In this document: positions 15,293-24,462 of the stretch, one piece after another
Position numbering within the stretch: the first letter of the stretch is position 1
How the letters are laid out: each line of letters opens with the position of its first letter
DNA from: Acidimicrobiaceae bacterium
GTDB lineage: Bacteria > Actinomycetota > Acidimicrobiia > Acidimicrobiales > UBA8190
DNA: 64,000 bases
Reading direction: 5' to 3'
NCBI GenBank assembly: GCA_003151955.1
Contig: PLZB01000078.1
Location: 188 to 64,187, forward strand
The notes under the pieces: model-generated
Told to the model about the DNA's origin: nothing
Seen by the model: only the letters and a program-made list of their open reading frames with translations
Databases searched by the model: none
Translations under genes and position numbers: made by a program

Positions 15293-16270
15293 ATGACCGC
15301 CACCGCCGTCCAAATGTCCCGGCCGGGACCGGATCCCACCGGGGACTGGGCCGTCGAGACCCACGGGCTGACCAAGCGCTTCGGGGTCAACGTGGCCGTC
15401 AACGGTGTCGAGCTCCTCGTCCCCCGGGGCTGTGCCTTCGGCTACCTCGGGCCCAACGGGGCCGGCAAGACCACCCTCATCCGGACCCTCCTCGGGCTGA
15501 CCCGGGCCGACGCGGGCACCATGGCGCTCCTGGGCATCCCCGTGCCGTCCGAGCGGAGCCGGGCCCTGGCCCGGGTCGGGGCCATCGTCGACGAGCCCAG
15601 GTTCCACGCCCATCTCACCGGCCGCCAGAACCTCCGCGTCCTGGCCGCGGCCCGGGAGCCGGCCGCCGAGGGGCGGATCGCTCCGGCCCTGCAGCGGGTG
15701 GGCCTGACCGAGCGGGCCGACCACCGGGTCAAGGCCTACTCCATGGGGATGCGCCAGCGCCTCGGCGTGGCCGCGTGCCTGCTCGGGGACCCCGAGCTCC
15801 TCATCCTGGACGAGCCCATGAACGGCCTCGACCCGGCCGGGATGCACGAGATGCGAGAGATGATCCTCACCCTGGTGGGGGAGGGCCGGACCGTCATGCT
15901 CTCCTCCCATCTCCTCGACGAGGTGGAGCGGACGTGCGACGCCGTGGCCATCGTCGACCGGGGGAACATCATCCGGCAGGGCCCCATCCAGGAGCTGATC
16001 CAGGGGGCGAAGCAGATGGTCCAGGTGGGCTGCTCCGATCCCCCGACGGCCGCCCGGCTCATCGACGAGGCCCATGTGGCCCTTGAGGTTGCGGTGGGCG
16101 AGCTCGGCCTGACCGTGACCCTCCCGGGCGGGACCCCGAAGGACGTCTTGGCCGACCTCAACCGCCGGCTCGTCGAAGGCGGGATCGCCGTCTACAGCCT
16201 CCAGGAGCTCCGGACCACGCTCGAGGAGTGGTTCCTCGGGGTCACGAGCCGGCTGGGAGAGCCCGCATGA
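15293..16270 (+). CDS. ABC transporter ATP-binding protein (ABC-2 type, second pair)
   Basis: The 325-residue ATPase has Walker A 'GPNGAGKTT' (about 55), signature '[10 protein letters not shown]' (about 150), Walker B '[15 protein letters not shown]' (about 172) and switch '[12 protein letters not shown]'. It is clearly related to the ATPase at 13462 but not a recent copy. The ATG at 15293 lies 20 bases after the previous permease stop, and the gene's own stop overlaps the next permease (16267). The four genes 13462-17430 therefore read as one operon with two ATPase/permease pairs. Confidence 0.9.
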   Translation: MTATAVQMSRPGPDPTGDWAVETHGLTKRFGVNVAVNGVELLVPRGCAFGYLGPNGAGKTTLIRTLLGLTRADAGTMALLGIPVPSERSRALARVGAIVDEPRFHAHLTGRQNLRVLAAAREPAAEGRIAPALQRVGLTERADHRVKAYSMGMRQRLGVAACLLGDPELLILDEPMNGLDPAGMHEMREMILTLVGEGRTVMLSSHLLDEVERTCDAVAIVDRGNIIRQGPIQELIQGAKQMVQVGCSDPPTAARLIDEAHVALEVAVGELGLTVTLPGGTPKDVLADLNRRLVEGGIAVYSLQELRTTLEEWFLGVTSRLGEPA

Positions 16271-17430
16271 GCGACCTGGCCATCGACGTGGCCGAGCCGG
16301 CCCTGCCCGAGGACCAGCCGGCCCGGGACCTCCCCGCTCGGGACCGCAGGGGATCGTGGGCCCCAACCTGGGGCCTGGTGGCGTCCCGGATGCTCGAGCT
16401 CCGCAAGCGCAGGGGCCTGATGGTCGCTGTGGCCATCCTCACCTTCGGAATCCCGGTCATCTTCCTCGGTATCCGGCTCCTCCTCCACACCATCGCCCCC
16501 TCGAGCTACGGCCCGGCCGGCAGCCCCGTCGTCTTCCAGGGGCTCTCCGATGTCATGCGCCAGTTCGGCTTCATCGCGGCCGCGACCCTGGGGGCGACGG
16601 CGGGAACGTCCGACCTCTCCGACGGCGTCTTTCGCCACCTGGTGGTTACGGGCCGCTCCCGGCTTGCTCTCTACCTGGCCCGGATCCCGGCCGGTCTGGC
16701 CGTCGTCCTGCCCTGCATCGCCGTCGGCTTCACCGTCGTCTGTCTGTCCACGAGCTTCCTGGGCACGGCCAACTCGAACACCATGTCGTTCAACGGGGTG
16801 ACGGTCCCCAAGCACCTCGATGCCAGTCAACTGAAGACCTGGATCGACGAGCTGAGCCCATCGAAGATGGAGCAGCTCATCGGCGGCCCGCCGGCAGCCT
16901 CGACCGACGGGTCTGGGCCCGCCGGCAAGCAGCAGGCCACTCAGCTCCCGACCCTGACCCCAGCGATGATCAAGTTGGCCGCCGACCAGCAGATGGGCGC
17001 CCTCTACGACGGCTATCTCCAAGCCGAGAAGGCCACCGTCAACCCGCCGATGAACGAGATGGTCAAGATCGGGCTCTGGATCGAGCTCGAGGTGGTGGTC
17101 GCCTTCACCGTCGGCTTGGGATTCGGCTCCCTGGTCGGGCAACGAACCGTGGCCACCATCATGATGATCGTCCTCGAGATCATCGTCACCCCCCTGGCCA
17201 TCGGCGTCCGCATCCCTCACCTCATCAACGCCCAGCGACTCGTCGTGGGTGTGGCCATGCAGCAGCTCAGCCCCGCCGCCATGGCCGGCTTCGGTCGAGG
17301 TGGGGGCGGCCCCGGGGGAGAGGGCGGGCTCCCCCCCATGCCCCACTGGGCCCTGATCGCCGTCATCGTGGGCTGGATCGTGGTCTGGTCCGGCCTCGGG
17401 GCCTGGAGGATGGTCCGCCGGGACGCCTGA
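16267..17430 (+). CDS. ABC-2 type transporter permease (second pair)
   Basis: This 387-residue membrane protein has a hydrophilic N-terminus, a first helix at 'LMVAVAILTFGIPVIFLGI', several further helices, and an external loop of about 100 residues between helices three and four ('MSFNGVTVPKHLDASQLKTW' and on) that the shorter permease at 14415 lacks. A Gly-rich stretch ('GFGRGGGGPGGEGG') lies before the last helix. The large loop may shape substrate choice. It is the last gene of the four-gene ABC operon. Confidence 0.85.
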   Translation: MSDLAIDVAEPALPEDQPARDLPARDRRGSWAPTWGLVASRMLELRKRRGLMVAVAILTFGIPVIFLGIRLLLHTIAPSSYGPAGSPVVFQGLSDVMRQFGFIAAATLGATAGTSDLSDGVFRHLVVTGRSRLALYLARIPAGLAVVLPCIAVGFTVVCLSTSFLGTANSNTMSFNGVTVPKHLDASQLKTWIDELSPSKMEQLIGGPPAASTDGSGPAGKQQATQLPTLTPAMIKLAADQQMGALYDGYLQAEKATVNPPMNEMVKIGLWIELEVVVAFTVGLGFGSLVGQRTVATIMMIVLEIIVTPLAIGVRIPHLINAQRLVVGVAMQQLSPAAMAGFGRGGGGPGGEGGLPPMPHWALIAVIVGWIVVWSGLGAWRMVRRDA

Positions 17431-17437
17431 GTCCGGC

Positions 17438-17698
17438 TCAGTGCCTCCCGGTCCGCTTGGCCCGGATGAGTGAGAGGGCCAGGAGGGTGATCACGAGGGC
17501 GGGGAGGGCCACCTCGGTCACGGACCGGGCCACCCCTCCGTGGTGGACGAGGGCGACGGCGCCGACGACCAGGACCGCCCCGACCAGGAGCTCGGGGGTC
17601 TCGCCGACGAGGAAGTCCCACCAGAACCGGCCGAAGGCCCGGAGCTGGCGGCCGGCCCAGGAGGAGGCGGGGACGGTCTCCTCAGGCGACGCTGACAT
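17438..17698 (-). CDS. Small two-helix membrane protein
   Basis: The 86-residue protein has a soluble N-terminus with Trp/Phe ('LRAFGRFWWDFLVGETPELL') and two membrane helices ('VGAVLVVGAVALVHHGG', 'VALPALVITLLALSLI'), ending in basic residues. It overlaps the end of the COG4280-like gene by 17 bases, so it is probably the last gene of the minus-strand operon that begins near 24347. No family is recognised. Confidence 0.7.
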   Translation of the reverse strand: MSASPEETVPASSWAGRQLRAFGRFWWDFLVGETPELLVGAVLVVGAVALVHHGGVARSVTEVALPALVITLLALSLIRAKRTGRH

Positions 17699-18449
17699 CG
17701 GGGCCTGACGGGGAGTCGACGGGGGAGGGGCGGAGGATGAGGACCAGGGTGAGGGCCGTCAGCCCGTAGAGGGCGACCAGGGCGGGGATGGCCAGGTCGG
17801 ACCCGTACCAGTTGATCCCCACTCCCTCCCCGGACCAGAAGGTCCCGAAGCTGACCAGCATGAGGCCGACGGCCATCTTCATGGCGTTCTCGGGGACGGC
17901 CGAGAGTTGGCGGGCCACGGCCAGGCCGACCCCGGCCACGACGAGGACGGCGGCCAGGGCGGCCAGGGCGGCCAGGCCCAGGTGGTTGGAGGTGGACCCC
18001 AGGGTGATGACGATGACCACCACTTCGAGGCCCTCGAGGAAGACCCCCTTGAAGGCCAGGACGAACCCGAGGGAGTCCCGGGCCCCCCCCCGGGGCTGGG
18101 CCTCGAGCTCCTCGACATGGCGCTTGAAGATGGCGTCCTCGTCGTGCTTGGCCTTGAGCCCGGCGGCCCGCAGGACGGCCTTGCGGAGCCACTGGAGCCC
18201 GAAGACGAGGAGGAGCCCCCCCACCACGATCCGGAGGGTGTCGAGGGGGACGTAGTGGACGATGGCCGGTCCGAGGGTGGCGACCAGGGCGGTCAGGGTC
18301 AGCAGGGCCAGCGCTGTTCCCTCCAGGGCCGACCGCCAGCCCCGGGCCGTCCCGGCCGCGAGCACGATGGTCAGGGCCTCGACCATCTCGACGCTGCTGG
18401 CCAGGAAGACCGAGACCAGGAGGACGGCGACATCGGTATGGACGTGCAC
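17682..18449 (-). CDS. Polytopic membrane protein, COG4280-like
   Basis: The 255-residue protein has six to seven helices. The first contains 'FLASSVEMVEALTIVLAAG' and a later one 'FKGVFLEGLEVVVIVITLG': two E-x-x-E-type motifs in two halves, as in the wider GDT1/TerC-like cation transporters. I therefore place it near the predicted membrane protein family COG4280. A long cytoplasmic helix ('KHDEDAIFKRHVEELEAQ') separates the halves. Transport of a divalent cation is an inference from the acidic motifs. It lies 13 bases after the KimA-like gene. Confidence 0.7.
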   Translation of the reverse strand: MHVHTDVAVLLVSVFLASSVEMVEALTIVLAAGTARGWRSALEGTALALLTLTALVATLGPAIVHYVPLDTLRIVVGGLLLVFGLQWLRKAVLRAAGLKAKHDEDAIFKRHVEELEAQPRGGARDSLGFVLAFKGVFLEGLEVVVIVITLGSTSNHLGLAALAALAAVLVVAGVGLAVARQLSAVPENAMKMAVGLMLVSFGTFWSGEGVGINWYGSDLAIPALVALYGLTALTLVLILRPSPVDSPSGPDVSVA

Positions 18450-18462
18450 GGGGAGCAGCCTC

Positions 18463-20403
18463 TCACCCGGGCCGGTCGGCCGACAGCCTGCCGGCCCGGC
18501 GTCGGCCCCGGTGGGCGTCGATCCCCATGGGGACTCGGGCCACGACCACGTCGTCCCGGCCCCGGAGGGCGGCCGAGAGGACCAGGTCGATCTGGTTGTG
18601 GAGGGGCCGGTAGCGGAGGTCGGCGGGGAGGACGACGGGGATGAGGACGACGATCTGGTCGTCCCGTTCCCGGCGGAGCTCGTCGATGAAGTCGACGATG
18701 GGCCGGGTCACCGAGGCGTAGTCGGTGTGGAGGACCCGGAGCTCGACGCCGGGGTCCCAGCGGGCCCAGAGCTCCTCCAGGGAGGCCCCGCCCCGGCTCT
18801 GGCCCTGGCCCCGCTCGGCGTCGCCGGCCGGCTCGGACCCCCCCAGCTCGTCGTCGTCGAACTCGACGTTGACGGCGATGACCTCCTGGCCCAGGGAGAG
18901 GGCCTCGGCCAGGGCCTGGCCGGTGAGCCGGGAGACCTGGGTGACCGGGACCACGACCGTGGTCCGCCGTCGGTGGGGCCGGGGGGGGACGGTCCCGAGG
19001 CCGAGCTCGGTGCCGGCCCGGCGGTAGTAGGCCCGGATGCGGTGGAAGACGACGATGAAGGCGGGGACGGCCACCACGACGACCCAGGCCCCCTCGGTGA
19101 ATTTCGAGACCAGGAAGATGAGGGTGGACACCCCCGTGACGACCGCCCCCGTCCCGTTGACGGCCGCCTTCCGGCGCCACCCGACGGGCCGGGTCCGCCA
19201 CCAGTGGACGACCAGGCCGACCTGGGACAGGGTGAACCCGGTGAAGACCCCGATGGCGAACATGGGGATGAGGGCGTTGGTGTTCCCCCGGACCGCCACC
19301 AGGAGCACGGCGGAGAAGAGGGAGAGCACCCAGATCCCGTTGGTGAAGACGAGCCGGTCCCCCCGGAGGGAGAATCGGTGGGGGAGGTGGTCGTCCCGGG
19401 CCAGGAGGCTGGCCAGGATGGGGAGCCCCCCGAAGGAGGTGTTGGCCGCCAGGGCCAGGACCAGGGTGATGGTGATCGACACCAGGTAGTAGGCCCAGTG
19501 CCGGCCCACCGCCGCCCCCATGACCTGGCTGAGGACGGTCTGGCCGGAGCGGGGACCGACGTGGAACCGCCGGACCAGGACGGCCAGGCCGGCCAGCATC
19601 ACGGCCAGGATGACCCCGAGGAGGAGCTCGGTCCGCTTGGCCGTCCGGGTCCGGGGCTTCTTGAACAGGGGGACCCCGTTGGCGATGGCCTCCACGCCGG
19701 TCAGGGCCGTGCAGCCCGCCGCGAAGGCCTTCAGGACGAGGAGGATCCCGACCGTCTCGAGGCCCCGGGCGGGGACGGTGGACCGGCCCACCTGGGGGAG
19801 CTGGGTCCCCAGGGGGTGGATCAGGCCCACGGCGATGACGCCGAGGAGGCCGACGATGAAGACGGTGGTGGGGAGGAGGAAGGCCCGGGCCGACTCCCCG
19901 AGGCCCCGGAGGTTCAGCAAGGTGATGACGGCCAGGGTGCCCAGGCAGAGGGGGACGGTGGCTCCGGTGAGCCTGGGGTAGGCCGAGGTGAGGGCCCCGA
20001 CGCCGGCGGCGATGGAGACGGCCACGGTGAGGGTGTAGTCGACGATGAGGGAGGCGGCCGCCAGCTGGCTGGCCCCGGGACCGAGGTTGGCCCGGGAGAC
20101 GGCGTAGGCGCCGCCCCCGCCCGGGTAGGCGTCGATGACCTGGCGGTAGGAGACGACCAGGACGGCCAGGAGGGCGATGATGGCGAGGGTGACGGGGAGG
20201 ACGAGGTGGAGGGCGCCGGCCCCGGCCCCGGCCAGAACGACGAGGATGGCCTCGGGGCCGTAGGCGACGGAGGTCAGGGCGTCGAGGGACAGGGCCGGGA
20301 GGCCCTCCACGGAGCTGATCTCCTGGCTGGCTGCCTCCCCGGCCCGCAGGGGCCGGCCGATGAGGACCCGCCAGGTGGTGGCCAGAGCTGGACCTCGACG
20401 CAT
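18463..20403 (-). CDS. APC-superfamily permease, KimA-like
   Basis: This 646-residue protein has 12 predicted helices followed by a soluble C-terminal domain of about 170 residues. The start of helix 1 ('LPALSLDALTSVAYGPEAIL') and of helix 3 ('VVSYRQVIDAYPGGGGAYAV') match the KimA group of APC transporters, whose Bacillus member is a high-affinity potassium importer controlled by cyclic-di-AMP. The C-terminal domain looks like a universal-stress-protein-type fold. Amino-acid transport remains possible. The ATG at 20403 lies 13 bases after the DMFase-like gene, in the same operon. Confidence 0.82.
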   Translation of the reverse strand: MRRGPALATTWRVLIGRPLRAGEAASQEISSVEGLPALSLDALTSVAYGPEAILVVLAGAGAGALHLVLPVTLAIIALLAVLVVSYRQVIDAYPGGGGAYAVSRANLGPGASQLAAASLIVDYTLTVAVSIAAGVGALTSAYPRLTGATVPLCLGTLAVITLLNLRGLGESARAFLLPTTVFIVGLLGVIAVGLIHPLGTQLPQVGRSTVPARGLETVGILLVLKAFAAGCTALTGVEAIANGVPLFKKPRTRTAKRTELLLGVILAVMLAGLAVLVRRFHVGPRSGQTVLSQVMGAAVGRHWAYYLVSITITLVLALAANTSFGGLPILASLLARDDHLPHRFSLRGDRLVFTNGIWVLSLFSAVLLVAVRGNTNALIPMFAIGVFTGFTLSQVGLVVHWWRTRPVGWRRKAAVNGTGAVVTGVSTLIFLVSKFTEGAWVVVVAVPAFIVVFHRIRAYYRRAGTELGLGTVPPRPHRRRTTVVVPVTQVSRLTGQALAEALSLGQEVIAVNVEFDDDELGGSEPAGDAERGQGQSRGGASLEELWARWDPGVELRVLHTDYASVTRPIVDFIDELRRERDDQIVVLIPVVLPADLRYRPLHNQIDLVLSAALRGRDDVVVARVPMGIDAHRGRRRAGRLSADRPG

Positions 20404-20416
20404 GGCCCGACCCGCC

Positions 20417-22189
20417 TCAGGTCGTTCCGGCCGGGTTGGGAGCGGCCGGCAGGGGCTTGCCCCCGTAGGCGGCCCGCCAGGTCCCCTGGGAGGGGTGGGA
20501 GGCCGACCCGGGCCCGCCCCCGAGGACGGAGTAGACGTTCTCCATGATCCGCAGGAGGTGGGCCGTGACCCCGGGGACGGCGGCCGGGACGATGTCGGTC
20601 GGGAACCCCGTCGTGTTCACCATCCCCCCGATCCAGGTGGCGTTCCCGGTGGCGAAGACCCCGCCCCCACCGGGCTGGGTCCACCAGGTCATGTCCGAGG
20701 AGTTCCCTCCCCGGTTGGCCACCGGGGAGTGGGCCACCACGTCGACGGTGTCCGATCCGGCCTGGCCCGGCACGTAGCGGTCGAATTCCCCCTGGACCAC
20801 CTTGGGGAGCCGTTGGCCCGCCGTCAGGCCGACCCCGGCCAGGACCCAGTGGCCGGGGTCGGTGACGACCAGATCGGCCTCGGCTCCGATGTCCTGGTAG
20901 GTGGCCCCGATGAGGGTGCACTCGGGCTGGTCGACGGGGGGGTCGGGCCAGTTGACGGTGGTGAGGGCGGGTTGGCTGGCGGCCAGGGGGTCCTCGGCCG
21001 CCGACTTGTAGCAGACCTGGTGCCGGTTCGGTCCGACGGGGGAGTCCTCGAAGCGGATCTGCCGGTAGCAGGCGTTGGCCCCGAGGAAGCCCAGGTTCAC
21101 CCCTGCCGTCACGGCGGCGGCCGCCCCCTGGCGCATCGGGGCCGACCAGTACTCGTCGTGGCCGAGGCTGAGGAGCCCCCGGTGCCGGAGGAGGAGGTCG
21201 GGCCGGGCGTGGAGGTCGACGTCGGTCCAGTAGGTGACGTCGAGGCCGAGCCGTTCGACGTCGTAGACGACGGGGAGCTCGTTGCCGATGTAGTCGGCCG
21301 CCCCCGAGGCCCAGGCCCAGGAGTAGGGCCGGTCGAAGGAGACGACCCGGGCCCGGTGCTCGAAGCTCCCTCCGCCCGGGCTCTGGTCGTAGGAGAGCCC
21401 CCCGTCGGCCCGCCCGTAGTAGAGGCTGTAGCCCCCCCAGAGGTTGTAGGCCTGCCAGGTGGTCACACTGTGCTGGACGACGAGGGCGGCGGTGGAGGCG
21501 TCGTCGCGGACGCAGAGGGGGACGTACTGCTCCTCCCCCCCCACGCCGACCAGCTTGAGGAGGTAGCTCCCGGGCACCCAGTCGGCTGTGACCGGGAGGG
21601 TGGTCGAGGGGGTCCAGTGGCACTCCACGGTGTGGAGGCCCGGGTCCAGCACCGGCGGGGGCTGGACGGTGCCGACCACCTCGGGCGAGGTCCAGATGAG
21701 CCGGCCCCCGATCCCCTGGTAGTAGCCCATCCGATAGGCCTCGACGTGGAAGCTGGCCGCCCCGGTGTTGACGTAGAGGGTGACCTCGTCCCCGGCCACG
21801 GCGCTGACCTGGCCGGCGAACCCCTCGATGGACCGGGGGGTCTGGGCCGTCGGGATCCACCAGGGTGTCCCCGGTCGGGCGTTCTCGGCCATCACGGCCG
21901 GCGAGGTCGGGAGCATGACCCCGTCGGCGCTCTCGGCCATGACGGTGGCCGGTTCGGTCGTGGTCGTTGTCGCGGTGACCGGTCTGGTCGTCGTGGTCGT
22001 CGACCGGGCCACCCGGGGCCGGCTCCCGCCACCGGCCAGGGCCTCGTCGAGGCCGAGGGCGGCGCCGCCCACCACCACCAGGGACCCGGCCGCCACCGCG
22101 GCCCGGCGGAGGAAGAACCGCCGGCTCACCGCCGTGTCGGCCCGGCGCCGGTCGCTCCGGCTGACCGGGGGTCCGGTCCCGTCGTCCAT
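20417..22189 (-). CDS. Tat-exported N,N-dimethylformamidase beta-subunit-like protein
   Basis: The 590-residue protein begins with a twin-arginine signal ('SRRFFLRRAAVAAGSLVVVG', about residues 21-40), then a Thr-rich linker. The remainder resembles the C-terminal domain of the large (beta) subunit of N,N-dimethylformamidase and related exported proteins. Typical segments are 'VEAYRMGYYQGIGGRLIW', 'LLSLGHDEYWSAPMRQG' and 'NLGFLGANACYRQIRFE'. The metal-binding residues of true dimethylformamidase cannot be confirmed by eye, so enzymatic activity is open. A sugar- or glycan-related role at the cell wall is equally possible. The ATG at 22189 lies one base past the stop of the propeller gene. Confidence 0.75.
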   Translation of the reverse strand: MDDGTGPPVSRSDRRRADTAVSRRFFLRRAAVAAGSLVVVGGAALGLDEALAGGGSRPRVARSTTTTTRPVTATTTTTEPATVMAESADGVMLPTSPAVMAENARPGTPWWIPTAQTPRSIEGFAGQVSAVAGDEVTLYVNTGAASFHVEAYRMGYYQGIGGRLIWTSPEVVGTVQPPPVLDPGLHTVECHWTPSTTLPVTADWVPGSYLLKLVGVGGEEQYVPLCVRDDASTAALVVQHSVTTWQAYNLWGGYSLYYGRADGGLSYDQSPGGGSFEHRARVVSFDRPYSWAWASGAADYIGNELPVVYDVERLGLDVTYWTDVDLHARPDLLLRHRGLLSLGHDEYWSAPMRQGAAAAVTAGVNLGFLGANACYRQIRFEDSPVGPNRHQVCYKSAAEDPLAASQPALTTVNWPDPPVDQPECTLIGATYQDIGAEADLVVTDPGHWVLAGVGLTAGQRLPKVVQGEFDRYVPGQAGSDTVDVVAHSPVANRGGNSSDMTWWTQPGGGGVFATGNATWIGGMVNTTGFPTDIVPAAVPGVTAHLLRIMENVYSVLGGGPGSASHPSQGTWRAAYGGKPLPAAPNPAGTT

Positions 22190-22190
22190 C

Positions 22191-24347
22191 TCAGCCCGTG
22201 TTGGGGTGGGTCGGGGTCGAGCCGTCCGGGGCCAGGAGGTCGAAGCCGTCCGGGGTGTTGAGGAGCCCGGGCCCGGTCCCCTGGATGTCGGGTGTCCCGT
22301 ACTGCCAGACCACCGCTCCCGTGGCCGGGTCGTAGGCCACCATCCTGTTGCGGTAGTCGTCGTTGGCCAGGAGGACCCCGCTCGGGAGCATCTCCACCAG
22401 GGAGGGCTGGTTGAGCTCCCCGAGGCCGCTGTGGGGCCGGAGGGTGTAGAGGATCTGGCCCTCCCGGTTGAATTCGAGGATGGCCCCGGGGTGGGAGTAG
22501 TCGGCGATCAGGTAGAGGTCGGGTCCGAGCTGCTGGGGGTCCGAGGGGTAGGCGATGGGGAGGTGGAGCGTCCAGACCATCGTGCCCGTCGGGGTGTACT
22601 CGGTGACCCAGGAGCCCTTGATCTCGGACACGAGCACGTTCCCGTCGGCGAGCGGGGTGTCCCCGTTCGGGCTCCCGACGTCGGCGGGAGGGTTGTGGGT
22701 GCAGACCCCGTTGGTGCCGATCTGGCTGGCCACGGTCCCGTCGGGATTGATGAAGAGGATCCGGCAGTTGTAGGCATCGGCCACGGTGATCTGGCCGTTG
22801 CGCAGGAGGTAGGCGTCGTCGGGGGTGTTCAGGTAGCCGGCGTCGGGGCTCTTCACCTTGGTGTGGCCGTAGCTCCAGAGGACCGTCCCGGAGGGGTAGG
22901 CGATCTGGACGATGGTCTGGTTGTCCTCCTGGTTGGAGACGATCTCGGTCCCCTTCTTGGCGAAGAAGGCGTCGTCGGGGAAGTAGAACCCGGTCGGCGG
23001 GGCGGCGGCGGTGGGCGAGGGGTAGGTCCAGGTGATCTGGGCCGTGTCGTCGAGGAGGAGGAGCCGGTCGTTGCCCCGGTCGGCCACCAGGAGCTTGTCC
23101 CCGAAGTAGGGGGACCCCGCCCCCGGTGCCCCCACCGTCCCGAAGGCGGGGTTGGGGACGAGCATCTCGACGGTCGAGAGGGGCTTCCCGGCGTTCTCCC
23201 CCCCGATGAGCCAGGCCCGGTTCCCGATGACGGTGACCCCGGCGTAGCTGGTGCCCACCGGCAGGGTCCCGGCCGGGGCCACCATGTTGGTGGTGGGGTC
23301 ATAGGCCCAGACGGCCGTCTCTGGCGCACCCGCTGTCCCCGTTCCCGCCGTGGTCGTCCCCCCGGCCAGGTAGAGGTGGCCCCCCAGGACGGCAGCCGAG
23401 GCCCCGGTCACGGCCCGGGTCAGGTGGCCGGCCACGGTGACGGTCTTCCGGACGGTGTCGAGGACCTGGATGTCGTCGACAGGCTGCCCGGCTGACGTCC
23501 CCCCGACGGCCTCGCCGCCCAGGACGTAGATCTTGGTGCCGACGGCGGCCACGGCCGGGTACCGGACCGCTACCGGAAGCTGGGCCACGACGGTGAAGTG
23601 GGTTCCGTCCGTGGTGGCGAGGACGGCCGGGTCGGGGTTGGTGCCGTCGTAGCCGCCGATCAGGTAGCTGGTGGCCCCCACCGTGACGGCCACGGCGTCG
23701 GAGCGGGGTTGGGGCAACTGGCCCACCACCGTCCCCGGGGTGGCGGTCGGGGCCGTGGCGGTGGTGACGACCCCGGTGATGTCCGGGGCGGCCGCCGGCG
23801 CCGTGGGGGCGGTGGCCGCAGGAGCGGGGGCGGGGGTCGGGGCCGGGAAGGACTCGACGTCGGCCACCGTGTTCGGGGAGCCTCCGCCGAAGAGGAAGCC
23901 CTGGCTCCCGACCAGGGCCCCCGCCGCGTCGTGGACGGCGGCGGCGAGCTTCCCCTGATTGGTCTCGTCGCCGGTGGCGGTGTCGACGGTGAAGATCCCG
24001 CTGTCGGAGTTCCCGGCGCTGTCGAGCCCCCCGACGACCTCGAGGGAGGTCCCGCCGGCCGGGAGGACGACGGGTCGGGAGACGGCGGCGGTGAGGGTCC
24101 AGGGGAGGACCCCGGCCTCGATGGCGGGCGCCGCCGGCGGGGGGGCCGGGGTGGTGGGTTTCGGGGACTTCGATCCGGTGTTCCCCGACGAGTTTCCCGT
24201 GATGGAGGAAAGGCCCAGGCCGACGATGACGAGGAGGACGAGGAGGACGGCCAGGGCCCCGGCCCGCCGGCGGCGGAGCTGGGCCCGTCGCTGGGCCAGC
24301 TGCCGGCGTCGGGCGCGGGGAAGGATGGAGGGAGGGGCCGGTGTCAT
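22191..24347 (-). CDS. Membrane-anchored double beta-propeller (Kelch plus NHL/PQQ-like)
   Basis: The protein is 718 residues. A basic N-terminus precedes one membrane helix ('GALAVLLVLLVIVGLGLSSI', about 32-51), so the rest is outside the cell. The first half has Kelch-type repeats ('YLIGGYDGTNPD', 'KIYVLGGEAVGGT', 'HLYLAGGTTTAG', 'RAWLIGGENAGK'). The second half has NHL/PQQ-like blades ('DKLLVADRGNDRLLLLDD', 'WSYGH... YLNTPDDAYLLRNGQI', 'VASQIGTNG'). The ATG at 24347 is preferred over an upstream one at 24401. Such propellers usually bind ligands or partners. The downstream DMFase-like gene is two bases away and is probably the partner. Confidence 0.8.
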   Translation of the reverse strand: MTPAPPSILPRARRRQLAQRRAQLRRRRAGALAVLLVLLVIVGLGLSSITGNSSGNTGSKSPKPTTPAPPPAAPAIEAGVLPWTLTAAVSRPVVLPAGGTSLEVVGGLDSAGNSDSGIFTVDTATGDETNQGKLAAAVHDAAGALVGSQGFLFGGGSPNTVADVESFPAPTPAPAPAATAPTAPAAAPDITGVVTTATAPTATPGTVVGQLPQPRSDAVAVTVGATSYLIGGYDGTNPDPAVLATTDGTHFTVVAQLPVAVRYPAVAAVGTKIYVLGGEAVGGTSAGQPVDDIQVLDTVRKTVTVAGHLTRAVTGASAAVLGGHLYLAGGTTTAGTGTAGAPETAVWAYDPTTNMVAPAGTLPVGTSYAGVTVIGNRAWLIGGENAGKPLSTVEMLVPNPAFGTVGAPGAGSPYFGDKLLVADRGNDRLLLLDDTAQITWTYPSPTAAAPPTGFYFPDDAFFAKKGTEIVSNQEDNQTIVQIAYPSGTVLWSYGHTKVKSPDAGYLNTPDDAYLLRNGQITVADAYNCRILFINPDGTVASQIGTNGVCTHNPPADVGSPNGDTPLADGNVLVSEIKGSWVTEYTPTGTMVWTLHLPIAYPSDPQQLGPDLYLIADYSHPGAILEFNREGQILYTLRPHSGLGELNQPSLVEMLPSGVLLANDDYRNRMVAYDPATGAVVWQYGTPDIQGTGPGLLNTPDGFDLLAPDGSTPTHPNTG

Positions 24348-24462
24348 GGTCGCGGTGGGGGCCTTCAGCTCAGGTTGTCGGCGCGCGTGGACAGGGTCCA
24401 CGCCGCCACCAGGAAGTCCACAGTGTAGAGATCCCCGACCCCGACCAGGTGTCTCCCGCTGC

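Noticed and set aside
18262-20547. A 761-codon open frame on the plus strand
   Set aside because: It is antisense to the KimA-like permease and consists of low-complexity Gly/Asp/Pro text.
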